6,301 nucleotides of DNA from the NCBI GenBank assembly GCA_016196515.1, contig JACPXN010000029.1, positions 1-6,301 of the forward strand, read 5' to 3'. The notes beneath the pieces are model-generated. The model saw only the letters and a list, made by a program, of their open reading frames with translations, searched no databases and was not told the origin of the DNA. The translations under genes were made by a program, and so were the position numbers. Each line of letters starts with the position of its first letter. Within the stretch, counting starts at the first letter, position 1. Positions 1-5,140 of the stretch are shown here, piece after piece. The DNA is from Candidatus Omnitrophota bacterium (GTDB taxonomy: Bacteria > Omnitrophota > Gorgyraeia > Zapsychrales > Fredricksoniimonadaceae).

Positions 1-152
1 ATTTTCTCAAAGGCCCGGTGCAGATATCCGATCTCAACGTCAACACCTTTGATCTTCTCGCCTTCCAATTCCATGATCAGGCGGATGACACCGTGCATCG
101 CCGGGTGCGAAGGGCCTACGTTCAACAGCATGTTGCGCGTCTGGGTGGCCAT
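1..152 (-). CDS. nuoD: NADH-quinone oxidoreductase subunit D, N-terminal part (runs off left edge)
   Basis: This is the 49-kDa subunit of complex I. It lies in the peripheral arm and helps form the quinone-binding pocket together with NuoB. Only the first 50 codons are visible. Near the N-terminus the protein shows NVGPSHPAMHGVIR, followed by a conserved stretch ending in EIGYLHRAFEK, which are standard NuoD N-terminal signatures. The ATG at 152-150 is preceded by GGAG (160-157) at a short 4-nt spacing, which fixes the start. It follows nuoC after a 94-nt gap holding an inverted repeat, so NuoC and NuoD are separate proteins here and not the fused NuoCD of enterobacteria. The C-terminal portion lies outside the window. 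The family call is secure; completeness cannot be judged. Confidence 0.96.
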   Translation of the reverse strand, partial: MATQTRNMLLNVGPSHPAMHGVIRLIMELEGEKIKGVDVEIGYLHRAFEK

Positions 153-156
153 ATTT

Positions 157-160
157 CTCC
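157..160 (-). promoter_or_regulatory. Shine-Dalgarno site of nuoD
   Basis: GGAG lies 4 nt upstream of the nuoD ATG (minus strand). It is the clearest ribosome site in the nuo genes. It sits just 5 nt beyond the edge of the inverted repeat at 166-238, so folding of that repeat in the mRNA could affect access to it. Confidence 0.7.
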
Positions 161-165
161 CTATG

Positions 166-238
166 TCACCCCCGAATGTTTCTGTCGGGGGTCCAGCCAT
201 TAGTGTTCTGGATTCCCGACAAAAGATTTCGGGAATGA
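166..238. repeat. Paired REP-like inverted repeat filling the nuoC-nuoD gap
   Basis: Two 31-nt arms (166-196 and 208-238) form an imperfect inverted repeat around an 11-nt centre, identical at 23 of 31 positions. Each arm is also a small hairpin by itself: the left arm has CCCCCGA...TCGGGGG and the right arm has TCCCGA...TCGGGA. This nested design resembles REP/BIME-type intergenic palindromes. The element takes up most of the spacer inside an operon, between the nuoC stop (247) and the nuoD ribosome site (157-160). From memory, closely similar 'TCATTCCCGA...TCGGGAATCCAG' repeats are abundant in genomes of several uncultured bacterial groups; that recollection is not verified here. Confidence 0.8.
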
Positions 239-246
239 CATTGCTT

Positions 247-741
247 CTAGTTCTGCGGTCCGATGAGCGGTTGACGTTTGTTAAAAGGATAATCCTTGCG
301 CAAAGCATGCCCCTGGAATTCTTCATACATGAGGATCCGTTTCAAATTCGGGTGGCCTTTGAATTGAATGCCGAACATGTCCCACACTTCCCGTTCATAC
401 CAATCAGCGCCCGGCCAAAGGCCTGTCAACGTGTCCACTTCGGGGTCCTTCTCGTCCACAGGGACCTTGAGGCGGAGCCGATGATTATGTTTGAGGGAGT
501 AAAAATGGTAAACGACTTCAAAACGGAATTCTTTTTGTATTCTTCCGCCGGCAAAAAACAGATAATCCACCGCTGTCAGGTCCATCAGGAAATTGAAATC
601 CAGTTCCGGCGTTTCTTTTAGGAATTTGGCGACGGTTCGTAAGGCGCCGGGATGAATGACAAGCGTTTCATCCCCTCTGAAAGCGTGGGTCTCCACGACC
701 TCCTGTGAAAATCGTTCCTGGATTCTTTGTAAGGGCGTCAT
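247..741 (-). CDS. nuoC: NADH-quinone oxidoreductase subunit C (30-kDa subunit)
   Basis: This is a complex I peripheral-arm subunit that packs against NuoD and supports the quinone module; it has no cofactor of its own. The 164-residue length is typical for a stand-alone NuoC. The family signature is at residues 114-135: WYEREVWDMFGI followed by GHP and R135. A second conserved block, FQGHALRKDYP (142-152), has Ala146 where Pro is usual (GHPLRKDYP). The ATG at 741-739 overlaps the nuoB stop as ATGA. No convincing Shine-Dalgarno sequence is present, so translation is probably coupled to nuoB. The stop is TAG at 249-247. The protein is complete and soluble, with no membrane segment. Confidence 0.97.
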   Translation of the reverse strand: MTPLQRIQERFSQEVVETHAFRGDETLVIHPGALRTVAKFLKETPELDFNFLMDLTAVDYLFFAGGRIQKEFRFEVVYHFYSLKHNHRLRLKVPVDEKDPEVDTLTGLWPGADWYEREVWDMFGIQFKGHPNLKRILMYEEFQGHALRKDYPFNKRQPLIGPQN

Positions 742-1349
742 GCGGATTCTATGTGTTTGATCCTTCGATTACACTCAGGATCAACCCTGAGCGTAGTCGA
801 AGGGTTGATATGCTGCTCAATGGAATATCCTTGTTGTAGTTCGGCGGGCCGGCCTGTTTTGGTACGCGGGTCATACAAAGTCCTGGATTGCTCTCCCTTT
901 TGGATCTTCTCCTGGAGTTTCATCAAGCCATCAATGACGTTCTCGGGACGGGGAGGACAGCCGGGGATATAAATGTCCACGGGAATGATGGTGTCAATGC
1001 CCATGACGGTCGCGTAATTGTCGTAAAACCCTCCGGTGCACGTGCAGACCCCGAAAGCCACCACCCATTTCGGTTCGCACATCTGGTCATGAATGGTCTT
1101 GAGGACCGGGGCCATTTTGTGGCTGATGGTGCCGACCACGAAAAGCACGTCCGATTGCCGGGGGGAAAAACGCGGAAAACCCGCGCCGAAACGGTCCACA
1201 TCATAGTGAGAGGCGGCGGTGGACATATACTCCATACCGCAACAGGCCGTGACGAACGGGTATTGAAAAATAGAAAATTTGCGCGCCCAGCCCAGGGCGT
1301 CTTTGATCTTGGAAGTCAGAAAACCGGTCGGGGAACTTAAAAAAGACAT
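738..1349 (-). CDS. nuoB: NADH-quinone oxidoreductase subunit B (20-kDa subunit, N2 cluster)
   Basis: This subunit binds the terminal [4Fe-4S] cluster N2, which passes electrons to quinone in complex I. All four expected ligands are visible: the tandem Cys36-Cys37 (FVTACCGMEY), Cys102 (GVCTCTGG) and Cys131 (IPGCPPRPE). An extra Cys104 lies two residues after a ligand. Homology is strong from about residue 20 to 150, ending in LMKLQEKIQKG. The tail (151-203) is longer than in compact NuoB proteins. Residues about 183-198 are encoded by a palindromic repeat inserted in frame. The ATG at 1349 lies 4 nt after the nuoA stop, with a G-run (1361-1357) as a plausible ribosome site 7 nt upstream. The stop TGA overlaps the nuoC ATG. 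Confidence 0.97.
   Translation of the reverse strand: MSFLSSPTGFLTSKIKDALGWARKFSIFQYPFVTACCGMEYMSTAASHYDVDRFGAGFPRFSPRQSDVLFVVGTISHKMAPVLKTIHDQMCEPKWVVAFGVCTCTGGFYDNYATVMGIDTIIPVDIYIPGCPPRPENVIDGLMKLQEKIQKGEQSRTLYDPRTKTGRPAELQQGYSIEQHINPSTTLRVDPECNRRIKHIESA
762..803. repeat. Palindromic repeat embedded in frame in the 3' end of nuoB
   Basis: Arms CCTTCGATTACACTCAGG (762-779) and CCTGAGCGTAGTCGAAGG (786-803) flank a 6-nt loop. In RNA of the nuo transcript they form an 18-bp stem with one mismatch and one G-U wobble. The element is flanked by the direct repeat TTGAT (757-761 and 805-809). The stem plus one TTGAT copy is 48 nt, or 16 codons, so the nuoB frame is kept and the peptide NPSTTLRVDPE... 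is added. The stem ends about 20 nt before the nuoC start. From memory this is a member of a widespread palindrome family (core CTTCGACTACGCTCAGG) seen in many uncultured bacterial genomes; that has not been verified here. Confidence 0.85.
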
Positions 1350-1353
1350 ACGC

Positions 1354-1707
1354 TTACCCCCACTCTAACGCTCTTTTTTTCCAAACATACCAGAAACCCA
1401 GGACCACAAATCCTAGGAAAACCGCCATCTCCGCCAGCCCGAAAACGCCCAATTCCCGAAACAGGACGGCCCAGGGAAAAAGAAAGACCAGCTCGACGTC
1501 AAACACGATAAAAAGCATGGCCACAATATAAAAATGCACGGGCACGTGCCCTCCGGGCAAGGCAAAGGGCTCCATACCGCATTCAAAGGGTTTTGATTTC
1601 GCTTCACTGGGGACCTTGGGGCTAAGAAGCTTCGGTATGACCAGCAAAAGCGCCGGGATGGCCAGCGCGCAGAGGAAAGCGAATAGGATCGCAATATACT
1701 CTATCAT
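1354..1707 (-). CDS. nuoA: NADH-quinone oxidoreductase subunit A
   Basis: This is the small membrane subunit of complex I at the junction of the peripheral and membrane arms (ND3 homologue). At 117 residues it has the usual length. Three hydrophobic segments are visible, about residues 3-26, 57-85 and 90-108. The conserved loop between helices 1 and 2 carries KPFECGMEP with Cys43, the position known in ND3 as the active/deactive-state cysteine. The second helix has FDVELVFLFPWA with Asp70 and Glu72, the conserved acidic pair of the family. It is the first gene of the nuo operon. The ATG at 1707 has no Shine-Dalgarno sequence and lies 6 nt after a putative -10 box, so the mRNA may be leaderless. 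The stop TAA is 4 nt before nuoB. Confidence 0.97.
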   Translation of the reverse strand: MIEYIAILFAFLCALAIPALLLVIPKLLSPKVPSEAKSKPFECGMEPFALPGGHVPVHFYIVAMLFIVFDVELVFLFPWAVLFRELGVFGLAEMAVFLGFVVLGFWYVWKKRALEWG

Positions 1708-1713
1708 TTGATT

Positions 1714-1742
1714 AATTTAAATAATAACGAACGAATAGTCAA
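1714..1742 (-). promoter_or_regulatory. Putative sigma70-like promoter of the nuo operon
   Basis: On the minus strand TTGACT (1742-1737) is followed by a 17-nt spacer and TAAATT (1719-1714), which matches TATAAT at 4 of 6 positions and fits TANNNT. The -10 box ends 6 nt before the nuoA ATG, which places transcription start at or next to the start codon. The region is AT-rich and fills the 39-nt gap after the BioD-like gene. It is predicted by eye only. Confidence 0.5.
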
Positions 1743-1746
1743 GAAT

Positions 1747-2598
1747 TTATAAATTTTCAAGGATCATGTCCACGTTGACATAATCTTTGACTAAGCGGTG
1801 GGCTTCATGGATCTTGTCCTTGTCCGTCTTCTGGATCTTGCAGGTGAGGCTTTCAATGGCCGCGGCAATGGCGCCATAAACGCGGCCCTGCAAGTTCTCT
1901 GGGCCGGAAAACACTTTCAGGTCCAGCCGCTTCTTGATCTGCTCAACCGTGGGCGCGCTCAAGAGTTCCGTTTCCGGGATGACGCCCAAAAGCCGTATGC
2001 CCTTATTGGCCAGTCCCTTGCCGACGATGTTCTTGATCTTTTCTAATTTTTCCGGCATGACCTTGTTGACGACAACACCCAGGATCGGGACCCCGCGCAG
2101 GTCAAAGAGGGCCTTGTTGAGCATGATCTCGTCAATGCTGCGGCCAATGCCGCCCTGGGACACGATGATGACGTTGGAACCCAAAAGCGCGGCCACGTCC
2201 GCGTTGGAGCAGTCAATGACCGCGCCCACGCCCGCGTGGCCGGTCCCCTCGACGATGATGGCGTCCTTGGCCTTAGTCAGGATATGGAACGACTTTAAAA
2301 TCCTTTCCTGAAGGGTCTCCTTTTGGGGGTTGAGGATGTATCTCTCGGTGTAGCCGCGGCCCACGGTGATGGGGCTCATGTCATTGATGCGCTTGACGCA
2401 GTGATAGACCTCGCCGATGAGATAGGAGTCCTTGTCCACCGGCGCGCCGCCGATGGAAACGGTCTCCTGTCCCACGGGCTTCATGAACGCGGTCTTGATC
2501 TTGCGTTCCTGAAAATTTTTGTACAGCCCCAGCGCCAGGGTGGTCTTGCCCGCGTTCTGGTGGATGGCGGAAATGAAGATGTTCTTCAATTTTTTCAT
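1747..2598 (-). CDS. BioD-like / phosphotransacetylase N-terminal-like P-loop NTPase
   Basis: This is a 283-residue P-loop protein of the dethiobiotin-synthetase-like fold. It has a deviant Walker A, SAIHQNAGKTT (Gly17-Lys18-Thr19), then MKPVGQ (39-44), an acidic VDKD (54-57), DAIIVEGTGHAGVG (112-125, Walker-B-like) and GVVVNKV (174-180). LLGVIPETELLSAPTV (203-218) recalls the N-terminal domain of long Pta enzymes and of DRTGG-domain proteins. No DRTGG domain and no Pta catalytic domain follows; the last 55 residues are unplaced. It is probably not a true BioD, since no biotin genes are nearby. The substrate is unknown. I chose the ATG at 2598, not the upstream GTG at 2631, because it overlaps the preceding stop as ATGA and has AAGGGGA (2615-2609) upstream. 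Family confidence is good; function is open. Confidence 0.85.
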   Translation of the reverse strand: MKKLKNIFISAIHQNAGKTTLALGLYKNFQERKIKTAFMKPVGQETVSIGGAPVDKDSYLIGEVYHCVKRINDMSPITVGRGYTERYILNPQKETLQERILKSFHILTKAKDAIIVEGTGHAGVGAVIDCSNADVAALLGSNVIIVSQGGIGRSIDEIMLNKALFDLRGVPILGVVVNKVMPEKLEKIKNIVGKGLANKGIRLLGVIPETELLSAPTVEQIKKRLDLKVFSGPENLQGRVYGAIAAAIESLTCKIQKTDKDKIHEAHRLVKDYVNVDMILENL

Positions 2599-3878
2599 AC
2601 CCTGATTGTCCCCTTTTCCGCGTTCCCACAAAGTGAGTACGGAAGAACCAAAACATCCTTGGAATAAAAATACGGCTCTTCAACGGAAGCAATCAAGGCG
2701 CCAATGCCGCATTGTTTTGGGTAGGCTTCGCGAAAAGCCACAAGACCGCGGATGTCTGCGGAAGTGATCTTTGCTTTACATTTGATCTCAACCGGCAAGA
2801 GAATTCCATCCCGCTCTATCACTAAATCCACTTCAGCACCGCTGTGCGCGCGCCAATGAAAAAAATTGACCGGCGAAACAACAGCAGAAAACATCCTCTT
2901 GATCTCTAAGACAACGTGTGTCTCAAATATGGCCCCCAAGAGCGGCTGTGTGGCGAGCGCCTCGGGGGATGAAACACGGGTGAGATAACAAGCTAATCCC
3001 GTGTCGGTGAGGTAGCCTTTGCCTTTATTGCTCAAACGCTTGACCGAATTTCCGTGATAAGACGGAAGTTCAAACCACTGGTAAGTCGCTTTTAAGATGT
3101 TCAGCCATCGCGAAGCAGTTTGCGGGGTGATCCCCAGCTCCCTACCCAGATGGCTATAATTAACTTCCTGCGCGGTCAACGCGGCAGCAAGGCCAAAAAA
3201 TCGACTAAATGTTTGCTGATCGGAGACCTCCGCGATAACGCGGATGTCCCGCTCCACATAGGTGCGGATATATGACTGAAAATAATCCGCTAATAGATCA
3301 TCCGGCAAGTCTAAAGTCCCCGGATAACCGCCCCTCCAAAGCATTTTAAAGAGACCCGCGCGTGCTTGCACGGCGCCGGAACGTCTCAATTGATCCAATG
3401 AAACCGTCCCTTTGCCCGCACGCAGTATTTCCTCAAGCCAAAAACACAAGGCAGGACCGGATCTCCCAAGGCGTTCCGGCACGCTCATGGGATCCATATC
3501 AACAACGGCCGCGCGGCCGGCCATGCTCTCACTGATGGACTTGATGACAGAAAGATTTTGCGATCCGGTCAAGAAAAACTGCCCCGGCGTGCGATCTTGA
3601 TCGATCTTCTTTTTGATAATGGGCAGCAATTCCGGCGAATATTGGATCTCATCAAGGATGAGCGGGGTTTTGTTTTGCTGAAGGAAAAATTCCGGGTCCC
3701 GGCGCGCGCCGAGATCATCGGTCACCGGATCAAAAACGATATGCCGGGCATTCTTCCCGAAAAGGTAAACCAAAAGAGTGCTCTTGCCAACCTGGCGGGC
3801 ACCGGTAACAACGATCACAGAGAAATGTTCTTTTAATTTTTTAAGCTTGGATTCAATGATCCTGTGGCGATATTTCAT
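2595..3878 (-). CDS. AAA ATPase with DUF4143, copy 1 (COG1373 type)
   Basis: This is a predicted ATPase of the AAA_14 plus DUF4143 architecture; the family's biological role is not established. The 427 residues show Walker A GARQVGKST (26-34), Walker B LILDEIQ (73-79), a sensor-like LTGSQ (103-107), AGR (120-122), GGYP (183-186), then YIRTYVERDIR (203-213). A helix-turn-helix-like stretch follows (about 238-262). The C-terminus has a PD-(D/E)XK-like set: Glu319 (GAIFET), Asp351 (AEVDLVIE) and Glu364-x-Lys366 (VEIKCK). The ATG at 3878 has no ribosome site but lies 6 nt after TATAAT. The gene ends as ATGA over the BioD-like start. Its last residues, CGNAEKGTIRV, extend beyond the point where copy 3 ends. 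It is divergent from copy 2. Confidence 0.93.
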   Translation of the reverse strand: MKYRHRIIESKLKKLKEHFSVIVVTGARQVGKSTLLVYLFGKNARHIVFDPVTDDLGARRDPEFFLQQNKTPLILDEIQYSPELLPIIKKKIDQDRTPGQFFLTGSQNLSVIKSISESMAGRAAVVDMDPMSVPERLGRSGPALCFWLEEILRAGKGTVSLDQLRRSGAVQARAGLFKMLWRGGYPGTLDLPDDLLADYFQSYIRTYVERDIRVIAEVSDQQTFSRFFGLAAALTAQEVNYSHLGRELGITPQTASRWLNILKATYQWFELPSYHGNSVKRLSNKGKGYLTDTGLACYLTRVSSPEALATQPLLGAIFETHVVLEIKRMFSAVVSPVNFFHWRAHSGAEVDLVIERDGILLPVEIKCKAKITSADIRGLVAFREAYPKQCGIGALIASVEEPYFYSKDVLVLPYSLCGNAEKGTIRV

Positions 3879-3884
3879 GCTTGA

Positions 3885-3913
3885 ATTATAGTGTTACCAT
3901 CATCAAAAATCAA
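3885..3913 (-). promoter_or_regulatory. Putative sigma70 promoter of ATPase copy 1 operon
   Basis: On the minus strand TTGATT (3913-3908), a 17-nt spacer and a perfect TATAAT (3890-3885) precede the ATG at 3878 by only 6 nt. There is no Shine-Dalgarno sequence, so a leaderless mRNA is expected. It would drive ATPase 1 and the BioD-like gene. It lies back to back with the copy 2 promoter, with 46 nt between the two -35 boxes. Confidence 0.6.
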
Positions 3914-3959
3914 GCAAAATATTGGTGGGCTCGGTGTTTGGCCTCATCGGATAAATTAC

Positions 3960-3990
3960 TTGACAACAGTAATATATCCGGATATATTAT
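3960..3990 (+). promoter_or_regulatory. Putative sigma70 promoter of ATPase copy 2
   Basis: A perfect TTGACA (3960-3965) is followed at 17 nt by TATATT (3983-3988) or at 19 nt by TATTAT (3985-3990); each -10 candidate matches consensus at 5 of 6 positions. The ATG at 3998 is 7-9 nt downstream, again with no ribosome site. The spacer and -10 are overlaid by a 20-bp palindrome, so a bound protein would block polymerase. Confidence 0.6.
3970..3989. promoter_or_regulatory. Perfect 20-bp palindrome, candidate operator
   Basis: TAATATATCCGGATATATTA is a perfect inverted repeat with no spacer. It lies between the -35 and -10 of the ATPase copy 2 promoter and overlaps the -10. Its position and symmetry fit a dimeric repressor site. 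The binding protein is unknown; the ATPases themselves carry helix-turn-helix-like segments and could be autoregulators, which is speculation. It is too short and AT-rich to be a convincing terminator, and nothing is transcribed into it on the plus strand. Confidence 0.6.
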
Positions 3991-3997
3991 CTTATAT

Positions 3998-5140
3998 ATG
4001 AAAATCGTCCGAAGACATCTCAACATGGATCTGCCAAAAGGGAAGTCCGCCTTCTTATGGGGTCCGCGCAAAACCGGTAAGAGTTACTGGGTCCGGCATC
4101 ACCTGCCCCATGCCTTGCTCCTCGATCTGCTGAAGACCGACATTTTCGCTGATTTTTCGTCGCGTCCATCCCTATTAAGAGAACGTTATCAGGACCACAA
4201 AGACCTTATTGTCATTGACGAAATACAAAAAATTCCATCCCTGCTCGATGAGGTGCATTGGCTTATTGAAAACAAAGGATCGTCATTCATTTTAACGGGC
4301 TCCAGCGCGCGGAAACTCAAGCGCGGTCACGCCAATCTTCTGGGCGGCAGGGCATGGCGAAAGACCATGTGCCCGTTGTCCTTCAGCGAAGTGGAGGGTT
4401 TTGATCTCGAAAAAACAATGACCTCGGGTCTTCTGCCGCCTCACTTTCTTTCCCCTGATCCGGTGGAAGATCTGCGGGCCTATGTGGCGGATTATTTAAA
4501 AGAAGAGATCGCGGCAGAGGCCTTGACGCAAAACATACCCGCTTTTAGTGAATTCCTGCGCGTGGCCGCCGTCTCCTCCAGTGAGCTCATCAATTACGTC
4601 AACATCGCCCGTGAAACCGGCGTGTCCCACAACACCATCCGCACGTATTTCAGCATCCTTGAAGACACGCATTTGGGATACCGTCTGGCGCCATGGAAAA
4701 AATCGATCAACCGGCGCATGATCCTTACGGAAAAATTTTATCTATTTGACGTTGGTGTGGCCAACTATCTCGCCCGACGCCAGCCAAAGATCGGAAGCCC
4801 TGAATTCGGCAAGTCCTTCGAACATTTTATTTTGATGGAATTGTACGCGTACAAGGCCTACCACCAGCCGGACCTGCCTCTGACATACTGGCGTACCAGC
4901 GCCGGTTATGAAGTGGATTTTATCGCCGGCGACAAAGAACTGGCGATCGAAGTCAAAGCATCCCGGCGCGTGCATGAAGGTGACCTTCGTTCGTTGAAAG
5001 CATTGCTGGAAGACGGCCCTGTGCGCAAAGCGTGCATTGTCTGCCTCGAAGACGAGCCCCGGCGCATCGCGGCACATATTGATGTTGTGCCGTGGAAAAT
5101 GTTCCTCCAACGACTCTGGAACGATCAACTATTAAACTAA
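3998..5140 (+). CDS. AAA ATPase with DUF4143, copy 2 (different subfamily)
   Basis: This is a 380-residue AAA_14/DUF4143 predicted ATPase, divergent from copy 1. It shows Walker A GPRKTGKSY (22-30), Walker B IVIDEIQ (71-77), LTGSS (99-103) and GGRAWR (116-121). It lacks the longer GGYP-containing insert of copies 1 and 3 and has the loop GLLPPHF (144-150) instead. A helix-turn-helix-like region spans about 196-221. The nuclease-like C-terminal set is Glu275 (GKSFEHF), Asp307 (YEVDFIAG) and Glu318-x-Lys320 (IEVKAS). I chose the ATG at 3998; the open frame extends upstream to a TTG at 3881, but that stretch covers the promoter and the palindrome and adds residues unlike the family. Its end overlaps copy 3 by 9 nt, tail to tail. 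Its cellular role is unknown. Confidence 0.93.
   Translation: MKIVRRHLNMDLPKGKSAFLWGPRKTGKSYWVRHHLPHALLLDLLKTDIFADFSSRPSLLRERYQDHKDLIVIDEIQKIPSLLDEVHWLIENKGSSFILTGSSARKLKRGHANLLGGRAWRKTMCPLSFSEVEGFDLEKTMTSGLLPPHFLSPDPVEDLRAYVADYLKEEIAAEALTQNIPAFSEFLRVAAVSSSELINYVNIARETGVSHNTIRTYFSILEDTHLGYRLAPWKKSINRRMILTEKFYLFDVGVANYLARRQPKIGSPEFGKSFEHFILMELYAYKAYHQPDLPLTYWRTSAGYEVDFIAGDKELAIEVKASRRVHEGDLRSLKALLEDGPVRKACIVCLEDEPRRIAAHIDVVPWKMFLQRLWNDQLLN

Noticed and set aside
49..621. 190-codon plus-strand open frame opposite nuoC and the nuoC-nuoD gap
   Set aside because: It is antisense to a secure nuoC and runs through the inverted repeat; it shows no family motif.
166..803. CRISPR array as explanation for the repeats in the nuo operon
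   Set aside because: The two elements are different palindromes, not regularly spaced direct repeats with spacers, and no cas gene is present.
2599..2631. GTG start at 2631 for the BioD-like gene
   Set aside because: It adds 11 charged residues that are the out-of-frame reading of the ATPase 1 tail. The ATG at 2598 forms an ATGA overlap and has a ribosome site.
3881..3997. Upstream TTG-start extension of ATPase copy 2 (39 extra codons)
   Set aside because: The stretch contains the promoter elements and the 20-bp palindrome, has no ribosome site, and its residues do not look like the family N-terminus; the ATG at 3998 gives a normal distance to Walker A.
4742..5128. 128-codon minus-strand open frame inside ATPase copy 2
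   Set aside because: It is antisense to the conserved nuclease-like domain of the real gene and has no recognisable motif.
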